From assembly GCF_013248975.1 (NCBI RefSeq), contig NZ_JABRWH010000001.1, positions 3,864,001 through 3,928,000 of the forward strand: a DNA stretch of 64,000 bases, read 5' to 3'. Made by a program: the position numbers and the translations under genes. The notes under the pieces were generated by a model. That model did not search any database. It worked only from the letters and a program-made list of their open reading frames with translations, and had not been told where the DNA came from. This stretch comes from Neobacillus endophyticus. GTDB lineage: Bacteria > Bacillota > Bacilli > Bacillales > Cytobacillaceae. Shown piece after piece: positions 40,601 to 45,442 of this stretch (its first letter is position 1; every line of letters starts with the position of its first letter).

Positions 40601-41588
40601 CCTAGGAGGAACGCTCAATAACATTTTAAATGGAACAATCACTAGTGTACTCGGAGCCACGATCACAGCCGGAAGTCTAAATGCAACAGTAACGGGCGGT
40701 AATATTAATACAACGATTCTTGGCGGCACAATCAACAACATCTTAAACGGAACGATCACAAGTGTGCTGGGGGCGACGATTACAGGAGGTAATATCAATG
40801 CGACGATTCTCGGCGGCACAATCAACAACATTCTAAACGGAACGATCACCAGTGTACTTGGAGCAACCATAACGGGAGGAACAATCTCAGCCACGATCCT
40901 AGGAGGAACGCTTAACAACATTCTGAATGGAACAATTACGAGTGTGTTAGGAGCGACCATAACAGGAGGAACAATTTCCGCGACGATCCTAGGAGGAACG
41001 CTCAACAACATTCTGAATGGAACGATTACCAGTGTGTTAGGAGCGACCATAACAGGAGGAACAATCTCAGCCACGATCCTAGGAGGAACGCTTAACAACA
41101 TTCTGAATGGAACAATTACGAGTGTGTTAGGAGCGACCATAACAGGAGGAACAATTTCCGCGACGATCCTAGGAGGAACGCTCAACAACATTCTGAATGG
41201 AACGATTACCAGTGTGTTAGGAGCAACCATAACGGGAGGAACATTAACTGCGGTTTCTCAAAACACATTTGTCGAACAAAGTTTTCTTAATGTAAATGCT
41301 GGAACGACAACCTTTTTCTCATTACCTGCGATCACAACTGCAGTACTGGAAACCTACTCGTTCTTTATCTATAACTCTAGTCCAACTGGTACCGTTGACA
41401 CGATAGTTCAAATTAGTGCGGACGGAACAAACTGGTATACCGATATAACGTCTGTTGCATTAAGTGCAGGCTCAGTGGATGTACTTGTACCGCAACGGTT
41501 CCTGAAATATACAAGGGTTGCTTATCGATCCTCAACAACGCTTGCTACAGGCACGATTAATGTCATATTTAATGCCCAAGGTTCATAA
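25647..41588 (+). CDS. Giant repeat protein, probable glycosylated surface/spore fibre
   Basis: About 5,313 residues (near 0.5 MDa). Residues 1-80 are Lys/Pro/His/Asp-rich with a Cys cluster (DCKCRDHNCCCDIH, about 69-82). Residues ~90-495 are 13-16-residue modules such as ATIVGGTLNTVESILG and TVTVEVPTVTVTGG. Residues ~495-4610 are roughly 105 copies of a 39-residue unit made of 9+9+13+8 blocks (ATITAGSLN, ATVTGGELN, ATILGGTLNNILN, GTITSVLG). A single N-type module returns near 4610, then 30- and 39-residue units to about 5200, and a non-repetitive C-terminal domain of about 110 residues resembling DUF6385. The array is almost free of Lys, Arg, Cys and aromatics, and the pattern fits a beta-solenoid. 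There is no signal peptide, membrane segment or LPxTG. The ATG at 25647 has only AGAGAGGG close upstream; a GTG lies one codon earlier. Function is inferred from neighbours: six glycosyltransferase-type genes follow. Confidence 0.85.
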   Translation: MTIKNDDNHKNDDPKKPKKHPPGKPHSKKGPPLPGKPHLKKDPPLLRNPKAKATAAKKQQPIPQNHHSDCKCRDHNCCCDIHTIKNVLAATIVGGTINTIENVLSATITGGTINAILGTVTVEVPAVTVTGGTLNVVESIIGATITAGTIDRVQELQAATIVGGTLNTVESILGATITGGTINAILGTITVEIPTVTVTGGTLNVVESIIGATITAGTIDRVQELQAATIVGGTLNTVESILGATITGGTINAILGTVTVEIPTVTVTGGTLNTVESILGATITGGTINAILGTVTVEVPAVTVTGGTLNVVESIIGATITAGTIDRVQELQAATIVGGTLNTVESILGATITGGTINAILGTITVEIPTVTVTGGTLNVVESIIGATITAGTIDRVQELQAATIVGGTLNTVESILGATITGGTISAILGTVTVEVPTVTITGGTLNTVESILGATITGGTISAILGTVTVEVPTVTVTGGTLNVVESIIGATITAGSLNATVTGGELNATILGGTLNNILNGTITSVLGATITAGSLNATVTGGELDATILGGTLNNILNGTITSVLGATITAGSLNATVTGGELNATILGGTISNLLNGTITSVLGATITAGSLNATVTGGILDATILGGTIDNLLNGTITSVLGATITAGSLNATITGGNINATMLGGTLNNLLNGTITSVLGATITAGSLNATVTGGNINATIQGGTLTNLLNGTITSVLGATITAGSLNATVTGGELDATILGGTLNNILNGTITSVLGATITAGSLNATVTGGELNATILGGTINNLLNGTITSVLGATITAGSLNATVTGGILDATILGGTIDNLLNGTITSVLGATITAGSLNATVTGGNINATMLGGTLNNLLNGTITSVLGATITAGSLNATVTGGNINATMLGGTLNNLLNGTITSVLGATITAGSLNATITGGELDATILGGTIDNLLNGTITSVLGATITAGSLNATITGGNIYATIQGGTLTNLLNGTITSVLGATITAGSLNATVTGGELDATILGGTLNNILNGTITSVLGATITAGSLNATVTGGNIKATIQGGTLTNLLNGTITSVLGATVTAGSLNATITGGNINATIQGGTLTNLLNGTITSVLGATITAGSLNATVTGGELTATILGGTLNNILNGTITSVLGATITAGSLNATVTGGNINATFLGGTLNNILNGTITSVLGATVTAGSLNATITGGELNATIQGGTLNNLLNGTITSVLGATITAGSLNATITGGEIEATILGGTINNILNGTITSVLGATITAGSLNATISGGNINATIIGGTISNILNGTITSVLGATITAGSVNATITGGNLNTTLLGGTIDNILNGTITSVLGATITAGSVNATITGGDINATVQGGTIDNLLNGTITSVLGATITAGSVNATITGGNLSTTILGGTIGNILNGTITSVLGATITAGSLNATITGGNINSTLLGGTINNILSGTITSVLGATITAGNLNATITGGELNSTILGGTIDALLNGTITSVLGATITAGSINATITGGELNATVLGGTITNLLNGTITSILGATITAGSLNATITGGRINATITGGELSATVLGGTLNNILNGTITNVLGATITAGSLNATVTGGEINATILGGTIDNLLNGTITSVLGATITAGSLNATITGGDLNATILGGTISNLLNGTITSVLGATITAGSVNATVTGGNINATILGGTINNILNGTITSVLGATITAGNVNATITGGELSATILGGTLDSLLNGTITSVLGATITAGSVNATITGGELSTTILGGTINNIVSGTITNVLGATITAGSLNATITGGVLNATILGGTIDTILNGTITNVLGATITAGSLNATVTGGELSATILGGTLTNILNGTITSVLGATITAGSLNATVTGGELNTTILGGTLTNILNGTITSVLGATITAGSLNATVTGGELSATILGGTLTNILNGTITSVLGATITAGSLNATVTGGELNATILGGTISNLLNGTITSVLGATITAGSLNATVTGGELSATILGGTLTNILNGTITSVLGATITAGSLNATVTGGELSATILGGTLSNILNGTITSVLGATITAGSLNATVTGGELYATVFGGTIDNILNGTITSVLGATITAGSLNATVTGGNINATISGGVLGNILNGTITSVLGATITAGSLNATITGGELNTTILGGTITNILNGTITSVLGATITGGSINATVTGGNINTTLLGGTLSNVLDGTITSVLGATITAGSLNATVTGGEINATLLGGTIDTILNGTITSILGATITAGSVNATVTGGSINTTILGGTLSNILDGTITSVLGATITAGSLNATITGGVLNATILGGTLTNILNGTITSVLGATITAGSINATVTGGNINTTLLGGTIDTILSGTINSVLGATITAGSLNATVTGGEINATLLGGTIDTILNGTITSILGATITAGSLNATVTGGNINTTLLGGTVDTLLNGTITSVLGATITAGSVNATVTGGSINTTILGGTLSNILDGTITSVLGATITAGSLNATITGGALNATILGGTLTNILNGTITSVLGATITAGSINATVTGGSINTTLVGGTLSNILNGTITSVLGATITAGSINATVTGGEINATLLGGTIDTILNGTITSILGATITAGSLNATVTGGNINTTLLGGTIDTLLSGTITSVLGATITAGSINATVIGGEINATLLGGTIDTLLNGTITSILGATITAGSLNATVIGGNINTTLLGGTVDTILSGTITSVLGATITAGSVNATVTGGSINTTLVGGTLSNILNGTITSVLGATITAGSLNATITGGELNATILGGTLTNILNGTITSVLGATITAGSINATVTGGSINATLLSGTLDTILNGTITSVLGATITAGSLNATVTGGSINATLLGGTLGNILNGTITSVLGATITAGSINATVSGGSINATLLGGTLGNILNGTITSVLGATITAGSINATVTGGEINATLLGGTIDTILNGTITSILGATITAGSVNATVTGGSINATLLGGTLDTLLNGTITSILGATITAGSLNATITGGEINATLLGGTIDTILNGTITSLLGATITAGSLNATITGGNLNTTIVGGTLNNILNGTITSILGATITAGSVNATITGGDLNATILGGTINNLLNGTITSILGATITAGSLNATITGGELSATILGGTIDTLLNGTITSVLGATITAGSVNATISGGEINATILGGTINNLINGTITSVLGATITGGSLNATVTGGELSASILGGTIDNLLNGTITSVLGATITAGSVNATVTGGELDATILGGTINNILNGTITNVLGATITAGSLNATITGGELSTTILGGTINNLLNGTITSVLGATITAGSLNATITGGNINTIILGGTLNTILNGTITSVLGATITAGSLNATITGGELNTTILGGTIDNILNGTITSVLGATITAGSLNATVTGGNISATILGGTLTNILNGTITSVLGATITAGSLNATVTGGELNATVLGGILDNLLNGTITSVLGATITAGNLNATVTGGELNASILGGTLNNILNGTITNVLGATITAGSLNATVTGGIINATIVGGTIGNILNGTITSVLGATITAGSLNATITGGELNATILGGTINNLLNGTITSVLGATITAGNLNATVTGGDINATVTGGELNATILGGTIDNILSGTITSVLGATITAGSLNATVTGGNIQATILGGTINNILNGTITSVLGATITAGNINATITGGELNATILGGTIDNLLNGTITSVLGATITAGNLNATITGGELNTTILGGTIDNLLNGTITSVLGATITAGSLNATITGGNINATILGGVLNNILNGTITSVLGVTVTAGSLNATVTGGSINATILGGTINNILNGTITSILGATITAGSLNATITGGELDATILGGTINNILNGTITSILGATITAGSLNATITGGALNATILGGTLNNILNGTITSVLGATITAGSLNATVTGGELSATILGGTINTLLNGTISYVLGATITTGNVNATITGGELDATILGGTIDNILNGTITSVLGATITAGSLNATITGGNIQATILGGTINNILNGTITSVLGATITAGNINATIIGGELNATILGGTIDNLLNGTITSVLGATITAGNINATITGGELNATIFGGTIDNLLNGTITSVLGATITAGSLNATITGGNINATILGGVLNNILNGTITNVLGATITAGSINATITGGEIDATILGGTIDTILNGTITSVLGATITAGSVNATITGGNVNTTMLGGTISNLLNGTITSVLGATITAGSLNATITGGELNATILGGTIENLLNGTITSVLGATITAGSLNATITGGLLDATILGGTIDNLLNGTITSVLGATITAGSLNATITGGSIFATILGGTLSNILNGTITSVLGATITAGNINATILGGNINATILGGTLNNLLNGTITSVLGATITAGSLNATVLGGNINATILGGILSNLLNGTITSVLGATITAGSVNATVTGGELNATILGGTIDNILNGTITSVLGATITAGSVNATVTGGELDATILGGTIDNILNGTITSVLGATITAGNLNATITGGNINATILGGTINNLLNGTITSVLGATITAGNVNATVTGGNINATILGGTLNNILNGTITSVLGATITAGSLNATVTGGNINATILGGTITNILNGTITGVLGATITAGTLSSVNQVQAATIVGGTLDTIRSILGVTITAGSVNATITGGNVNVTILGGTLDNILNGTITSVLGATITAGSLNATVTGGNINTTILGGTLNNILNGTITSVLGATITGGNINATILGGTLNNILNGTITSVLGATITGGTISATILGGTLNNILNGTITSVLGATITAGSLNATVTGGNINTTILGGTINTILNGTITSVLGATITGGNINATILGGTLNNILNGTITSVLGATITGGTISATILGGTLNNILNGTITSVLGATITAGSLNATVTGGNINTTILGGTINTILNGTITSVLGATITGGNINATILGGTLNNILNGTITSVLGATITGGTISATILGGTLNNILNGTITSVLGATITGGTISATILGGTLNNILNGTITSVLGATITAGSLNATVTGGNINTTILGGTINNILNGTITSVLGATITGGNINATILGGTINNILNGTITSVLGATITGGTISATILGGTLNNILNGTITSVLGATITGGTISATILGGTLNNILNGTITSVLGATITGGTISATILGGTLNNILNGTITSVLGATITGGTISATILGGTLNNILNGTITSVLGATITGGTLTAVSQNTFVEQSFLNVNAGTTTFFSLPAITTAVLETYSFFIYNSSPTGTVDTIVQISADGTNWYTDITSVALSAGSVDVLVPQRFLKYTRVAYRSSTTLATGTINVIFNAQGS
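26001..26979 (+). repeat. 525-base tandem duplication in the N-terminal module region
   Basis: The sequence from 26001 recurs almost unchanged from 26526 (offset 525 bases, 175 codons), including the rare TIDRVQELQ linker modules. It is a recent, in-frame duplication of a higher-order unit. Confidence 0.8.
27125..39480 (+). repeat. 117-base tandem repeat array
   Basis: About 12.35 kb of in-frame units with a 117-base period, roughly 105 copies. Protein sequence is kept while third codon positions vary freely between copies. A few units carry an extra 27-base (9-residue) block, for example near 30,300 and 36,420, showing that 9 residues is the basic building step. Confidence 0.9.
39545..41245 (+). 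repeat. 90-base/117-base array at the C-terminal end
   Basis: Here 30-residue units (GTITSVLGATITGG plus TISATILGGTLNNILN) alternate with and then replace the 39-residue form. Neighbouring copies are nearly identical in DNA, especially from 40,480 on, which points to recent expansion or gene-conversion. Confidence 0.85.
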
Positions 41589-41601
41589 ATATAAATGAAA
41601 A

Positions 41602-41717
41602 ATGAGGATGACTCGGGGGAATAGGTCATTGTAAAACAAAATATAGAGTTTTTTTGTCTATATTTTGTTGAAGCGAGGGCTGAAACCTTTTTATCGTAGT
41701 CATCCTCATCCTTTTTT
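41602..41717 (+). terminator. Nested double hairpin between giant gene and glycosyltransferases
   Basis: An outer stem ATGAGGATGACT (41602-41613) with AGTCATCCTCAT (41698-41709), followed by CCTTTTTTG, encloses an inner ACAAAATATAGA/TCTATATTTTGT stem (41636-41668) with a T-rich loop. The outer structure has terminator form. It begins 13 bases after the giant gene stop, so readthrough into the enzymes would be partial. Confidence 0.8.
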
Positions 41718-41735
41718 GTAAGGGGCTGAAAATTA

Positions 41736-43775
41736 ATGCTATTAGGTCTTCATATGGTGGTAAAGGATGAGGAGGAACATTTAAGACGTTGCCTAGAAAG
41801 CGTTAAGAGTATTGTAGATGAAATTATCATTGTAGATACAGGATCAAATGACCGGACAGTCGATATTGCTAAATCATACGGAGCAACCGTGATAGAAACA
41901 ACTTGGGAAAATGATTTTTCATATGTTCGAAATCTTTCATTAAAAAGATCAAATACGATATGGAATATTTTTTTAGATGCAGATGAGATCATAACAGGTG
42001 ATCTCGAGAAGATCCGTCAAAGCATAGTTGATTCTGACAAAGAAGCATTTTGGGTGGTAATTGAGAGTTTAACAGGATCCCTTCCCTATGAGAAGCTAAT
42101 CCATTCATCAATTCGGATTTTCCGTTCCCGGCCTCAATATTATTTTAAAGGGCCAATTCATGAGGATATTCTTCCATCCATTTTAGAGCATGATGTTTCT
42201 AAGGAAAGCATTGGAGCCATTGAAGTAGCAAAAATCATTCATTACGGATACCTGCCGGAGATTCAGCAACAGAAACAAAAGGCACAGCGCAATTTGAATA
42301 TTCTTCAATCAGCCCTAAGAGACAATCCTAACCAACCATATTACAAATATCATTTGGGCCTTACATATGAACAAATGGGAAATAACCAAGAAGCAGTCAG
42401 TTTCATTCAAAGGGCCTTAAATGAAGTAGATACGAACACTTCCTTCCGTCCAACTATGGTAAAAGATTTAGCCAAAATTCTGATTAAAATAGGAAAATAT
42501 GATACTGTAATTTCTTTTCTCAAGACGGAACTACAAAATTATCCGAACTATCCTGACTTGCATTATTATTTAGGGGTATCGCATTTTAATAAAAATGAAG
42601 AAGATCATGCCATTCGTGCATTTCAAACGGCGACACAACAAACACCATCAAATAAATACATTCTTGAAAATGGTAAAGGCAGCTTTCATTCATGGACTTT
42701 AATGGGGGATATCGCATTAAAGTGGAATGCTAATGCTGATGCTCTTAAATTTTATATAAATGCTCTGAATCACTGCCCCTTCTATTACGAAGCACTATTT
42801 GGATTTAGTGATGTTTTGATTGCACACAATATTTCCAATAAAGAGATAAAAAAAGAACTCACCCATCTCCTATCTCCAACACTAGTTCAAATACAAGTAA
42901 GGCAGGTATGTATGCCCCATATAGCGAATGCTCTTTTTTCGAGCGGATGTTATTTGGAATTTTTAGAAATACTCCAAGATTTAGGGGATACATCCTTCAT
43001 TAGTAAAGAAAATATCATTTTGAGTTATTTATATATGGGGGATGGTGAGAGGGCGCAAAAAGAAATCACCAAATTTTTAAAACAAGGGGTTCATCTTTTA
43101 GATCCAGTACTGCAATCTATGTTTGTTTTTTACTGGGAAAATTCCAAACCATTTCCAAAAGAAATGCTTACTGCTATACAATCCAGTACTAAACCCCTTT
43201 ATTATCTTAAAATTTTAGATTTGATACCAAATGCCTCTAAAATTGAGGAAAACGTGGAATTTTTATTATTCCTGAAAGACTTTATTCATCAGGCGATCAT
43301 CATGCGGGCAGGGAATGTGTTAAAGTCCTTACTTAGTAAGTATCCGTTTTTTCAATTGTTTGCGGCAAAAATGAAATATTATGAGGGTTACGTGAATGAG
43401 GCTGCAGATGATTTATCCATGCTGATGAATGATAAGGTTATTGATGACGAAGGAATTTTTCTACTCGGGGAATACTCATACGATTATGGCAGATGGGAAG
43501 AGGCTTCACTTCTATTTGAAAAAGTATTGCTCCATCAGCCTGATCACAATAATGCCCGCATTGGTGCATCCTTATGCTACAACCAGCAGGCAAAAGAGCT
43601 TCTTCAGGATTCTTGTGAAAAGCTGCCGGAATATCCATTATTTACGAGTTATTTAAATAAGATCAATTTGGCGATCGAGCTATCAAATAAATATAGTTGG
43701 CATTCGAATTGGCGTGGACGGCAAAGGAGGAATCGCAATGAGCAGCATCTCTCTCTGCATGATCGTCAAAAATGA
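41736..43775 (+). CDS. GT2 glycosyltransferase with TPR repeats (paralogue 1)
   Basis: A 679-residue cytoplasmic protein. The N-terminal GT-A family 2 domain starts LHMVVKDEEEHLRRCLESV, has the nucleotide-sugar motif IIIVDTGSNDRT (D34) and the metal-binding DADE at 81-84. The rest is tetratricopeptide-like helices (for example ALRDNPNQPYYKYHLGLTYEQMGNNQEA). This is the SunS-like layout in which TPRs bind the protein acceptor. The start ATG has AAGGGG 11 bases upstream; an ATG six codons later is possible. Its last 38 bases overlap the next gene. It probably adds sugar to the giant repeat protein; donor and linkage are unknown. Confidence 0.88.
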   Translation: MLLGLHMVVKDEEEHLRRCLESVKSIVDEIIIVDTGSNDRTVDIAKSYGATVIETTWENDFSYVRNLSLKRSNTIWNIFLDADEIITGDLEKIRQSIVDSDKEAFWVVIESLTGSLPYEKLIHSSIRIFRSRPQYYFKGPIHEDILPSILEHDVSKESIGAIEVAKIIHYGYLPEIQQQKQKAQRNLNILQSALRDNPNQPYYKYHLGLTYEQMGNNQEAVSFIQRALNEVDTNTSFRPTMVKDLAKILIKIGKYDTVISFLKTELQNYPNYPDLHYYLGVSHFNKNEEDHAIRAFQTATQQTPSNKYILENGKGSFHSWTLMGDIALKWNANADALKFYINALNHCPFYYEALFGFSDVLIAHNISNKEIKKELTHLLSPTLVQIQVRQVCMPHIANALFSSGCYLEFLEILQDLGDTSFISKENIILSYLYMGDGERAQKEITKFLKQGVHLLDPVLQSMFVFYWENSKPFPKEMLTAIQSSTKPLYYLKILDLIPNASKIEENVEFLLFLKDFIHQAIIMRAGNVLKSLLSKYPFFQLFAAKMKYYEGYVNEAADDLSMLMNDKVIDDEGIFLLGEYSYDYGRWEEASLLFEKVLLHQPDHNNARIGASLCYNQQAKELLQDSCEKLPEYPLFTSYLNKINLAIELSNKYSWHSNWRGRQRRNRNEQHLSLHDRQK

Positions 43776-45435
43776 AGAACAGTTTTTGGAGAATTGTTTA
43801 AATAGTGTAAAAGATGTTGTTTCAGAAATGATTATTGTCGATACTGGTTCAGAAGACCGAACGATTGAAATTGCCAAAAAATATGGGGCAACAATAGTCG
43901 AAACGGAATGGAAAAATGATTTTGCATCAGCGAGGAACCTTGGAATTGAACAGGCTAGAGGGGAATGGATTTTATTTTTGGATGCGGATGAAGAAATAAA
44001 TAAGGACTCGATCCCTGAATTAAAAATGTGGGCAGAGTACCAGGATGCAGATGCTTACTTTTTAAGGGTGTATAACCATTTCGGGGAAAAAGGGAAAGAG
44101 GCGAGCGTCAATCCAACGATCCGTATGTTTCGCAACCGAAAAGAACATTATTTTATAGGTCCAATTCATGAACAAATTGCTGAAAGCATCCAACTCGCCA
44201 ATCCCGATGCAAGATTTGTGATGACGAATGTTTGTATTGACCACTATGGGTACAGTCCATCGATTCGCTCGAAAAAGAACAAGACGGCTAGAAATATTAA
44301 GCTATTAGAAAAAGAGCTTGAGAAAAATCCAAATAATGCTTTCCATTTATATAATATTGGGATTGAATACTTGCAGCTTTTAGACTTTGAAAAAGCGCTG
44401 GAGGCGTTTCGTAAATCAAGAAGTCTCGTCAGTCCTAAAATTAATTATACCCACCTTCTATATAAGTGCGAAGCCCGTTGTTTAGCAGCACTTAATCGAG
44501 TACAAGAAGCAATCGACTGCTGTGATTCGGGGATCCATTTATATCCCGACTATACGGATCTTCATCATTACAAAGGATCGTTCTATATGGTTCTCGGGGA
44601 TTTTCCTGCCGCAAAAAAGAGTTTAAACAGGGCAATTAAGCTATCAGAAACGAGAAAATATCATACGGAAGCTGGAATTGGAACTTTCACAACGCATTAT
44701 TTACTTGGGTTGGTACATGAAAGCCTAAGTGAAGATGACCGGGCGGTGGAAAACTATTTTAAATCCTATCAATATACTCCTAATAGCTACCGCCCGCTTT
44801 ACCGGATATTTCAATTACTGAGAGTCACAGATCGGCAGCAAGATTTACGTCTATTATTAAAACGTAAATTTAAAATGGAATCACATGAAGAACGGCAAAT
44901 TATCCTCAATATACTACTTCGTACCCACTGCTATCGTACAGCCATGGATCTAATTGAAAGCTGGTTGGCGAAATATGACTGTAAATCTCCGGAATTGAAA
45001 CATTGGCTGCAAATTAAAGAAGAGTGTGAATTGCTCAATGAAAATAGCAATAAAATACAAGCTGCCCAACTTTTGCACCAATGCAATTTGTTCCATTTCA
45101 TAAATGAAAATGACCAAGAGGCACATCTACCTGTTAACTTGGTCCCAAGCTTAGATGGTCAATCTTTGTCTTCCATTCTCGATTCGGAAAGGATTGCGCG
45201 GATTCTATATTCATACGGTTATTTTCGTGCATTTCAACAATACATTCAAAAGTGGAAAGAAAAACACTCACAAATGGAGGAAGATTTTCAAGCGCATTCC
45301 GTTTTACAAATTGTTCATACACTTGCCTATAATGCGGAAATGCATTTCGATGCTGTTTTAAAGAACAATCCTTCAGCTAATCTTATTCAATCCGCCAAAA
45401 TTACCCTGCCATTTGATGAGGGATTTATAGAATAA
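43738..45435 (+). CDS. GT2 glycosyltransferase with TPR repeats (paralogue 2)
   Basis: A 565-residue paralogue of the gene before it: ISLCMIVKNEEQFLENCLNS, IIVDTGSEDRT near residue 35, WILFLDADEE near 82, then TPR helices (NAFHLYNIGIEYLQLLDFEKALEAF). The chosen ATG has AAAGGAGG 6 bases upstream and lies inside the end of the previous gene, a layout for translational coupling. The longer frame adds eight codons with no site. Same expected role, on a different residue or sugar layer than paralogue 1. Confidence 0.9.
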   Translation: MSSISLCMIVKNEEQFLENCLNSVKDVVSEMIIVDTGSEDRTIEIAKKYGATIVETEWKNDFASARNLGIEQARGEWILFLDADEEINKDSIPELKMWAEYQDADAYFLRVYNHFGEKGKEASVNPTIRMFRNRKEHYFIGPIHEQIAESIQLANPDARFVMTNVCIDHYGYSPSIRSKKNKTARNIKLLEKELEKNPNNAFHLYNIGIEYLQLLDFEKALEAFRKSRSLVSPKINYTHLLYKCEARCLAALNRVQEAIDCCDSGIHLYPDYTDLHHYKGSFYMVLGDFPAAKKSLNRAIKLSETRKYHTEAGIGTFTTHYLLGLVHESLSEDDRAVENYFKSYQYTPNSYRPLYRIFQLLRVTDRQQDLRLLLKRKFKMESHEERQIILNILLRTHCYRTAMDLIESWLAKYDCKSPELKHWLQIKEECELLNENSNKIQAAQLLHQCNLFHFINENDQEAHLPVNLVPSLDGQSLSSILDSERIARILYSYGYFRAFQQYIQKWKEKHSQMEEDFQAHSVLQIVHTLAYNAEMHFDAVLKNNPSANLIQSAKITLPFDEGFIE

Positions 45436-45442
45436 GGGGAAT

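Noticed and set aside
25647..41588. CRISPR-like or satellite DNA interpretation of the tandem array
   Set aside because: Units are contiguous with no spacers, stay in one reading frame and vary mainly at silent positions, so this is a coding repeat.
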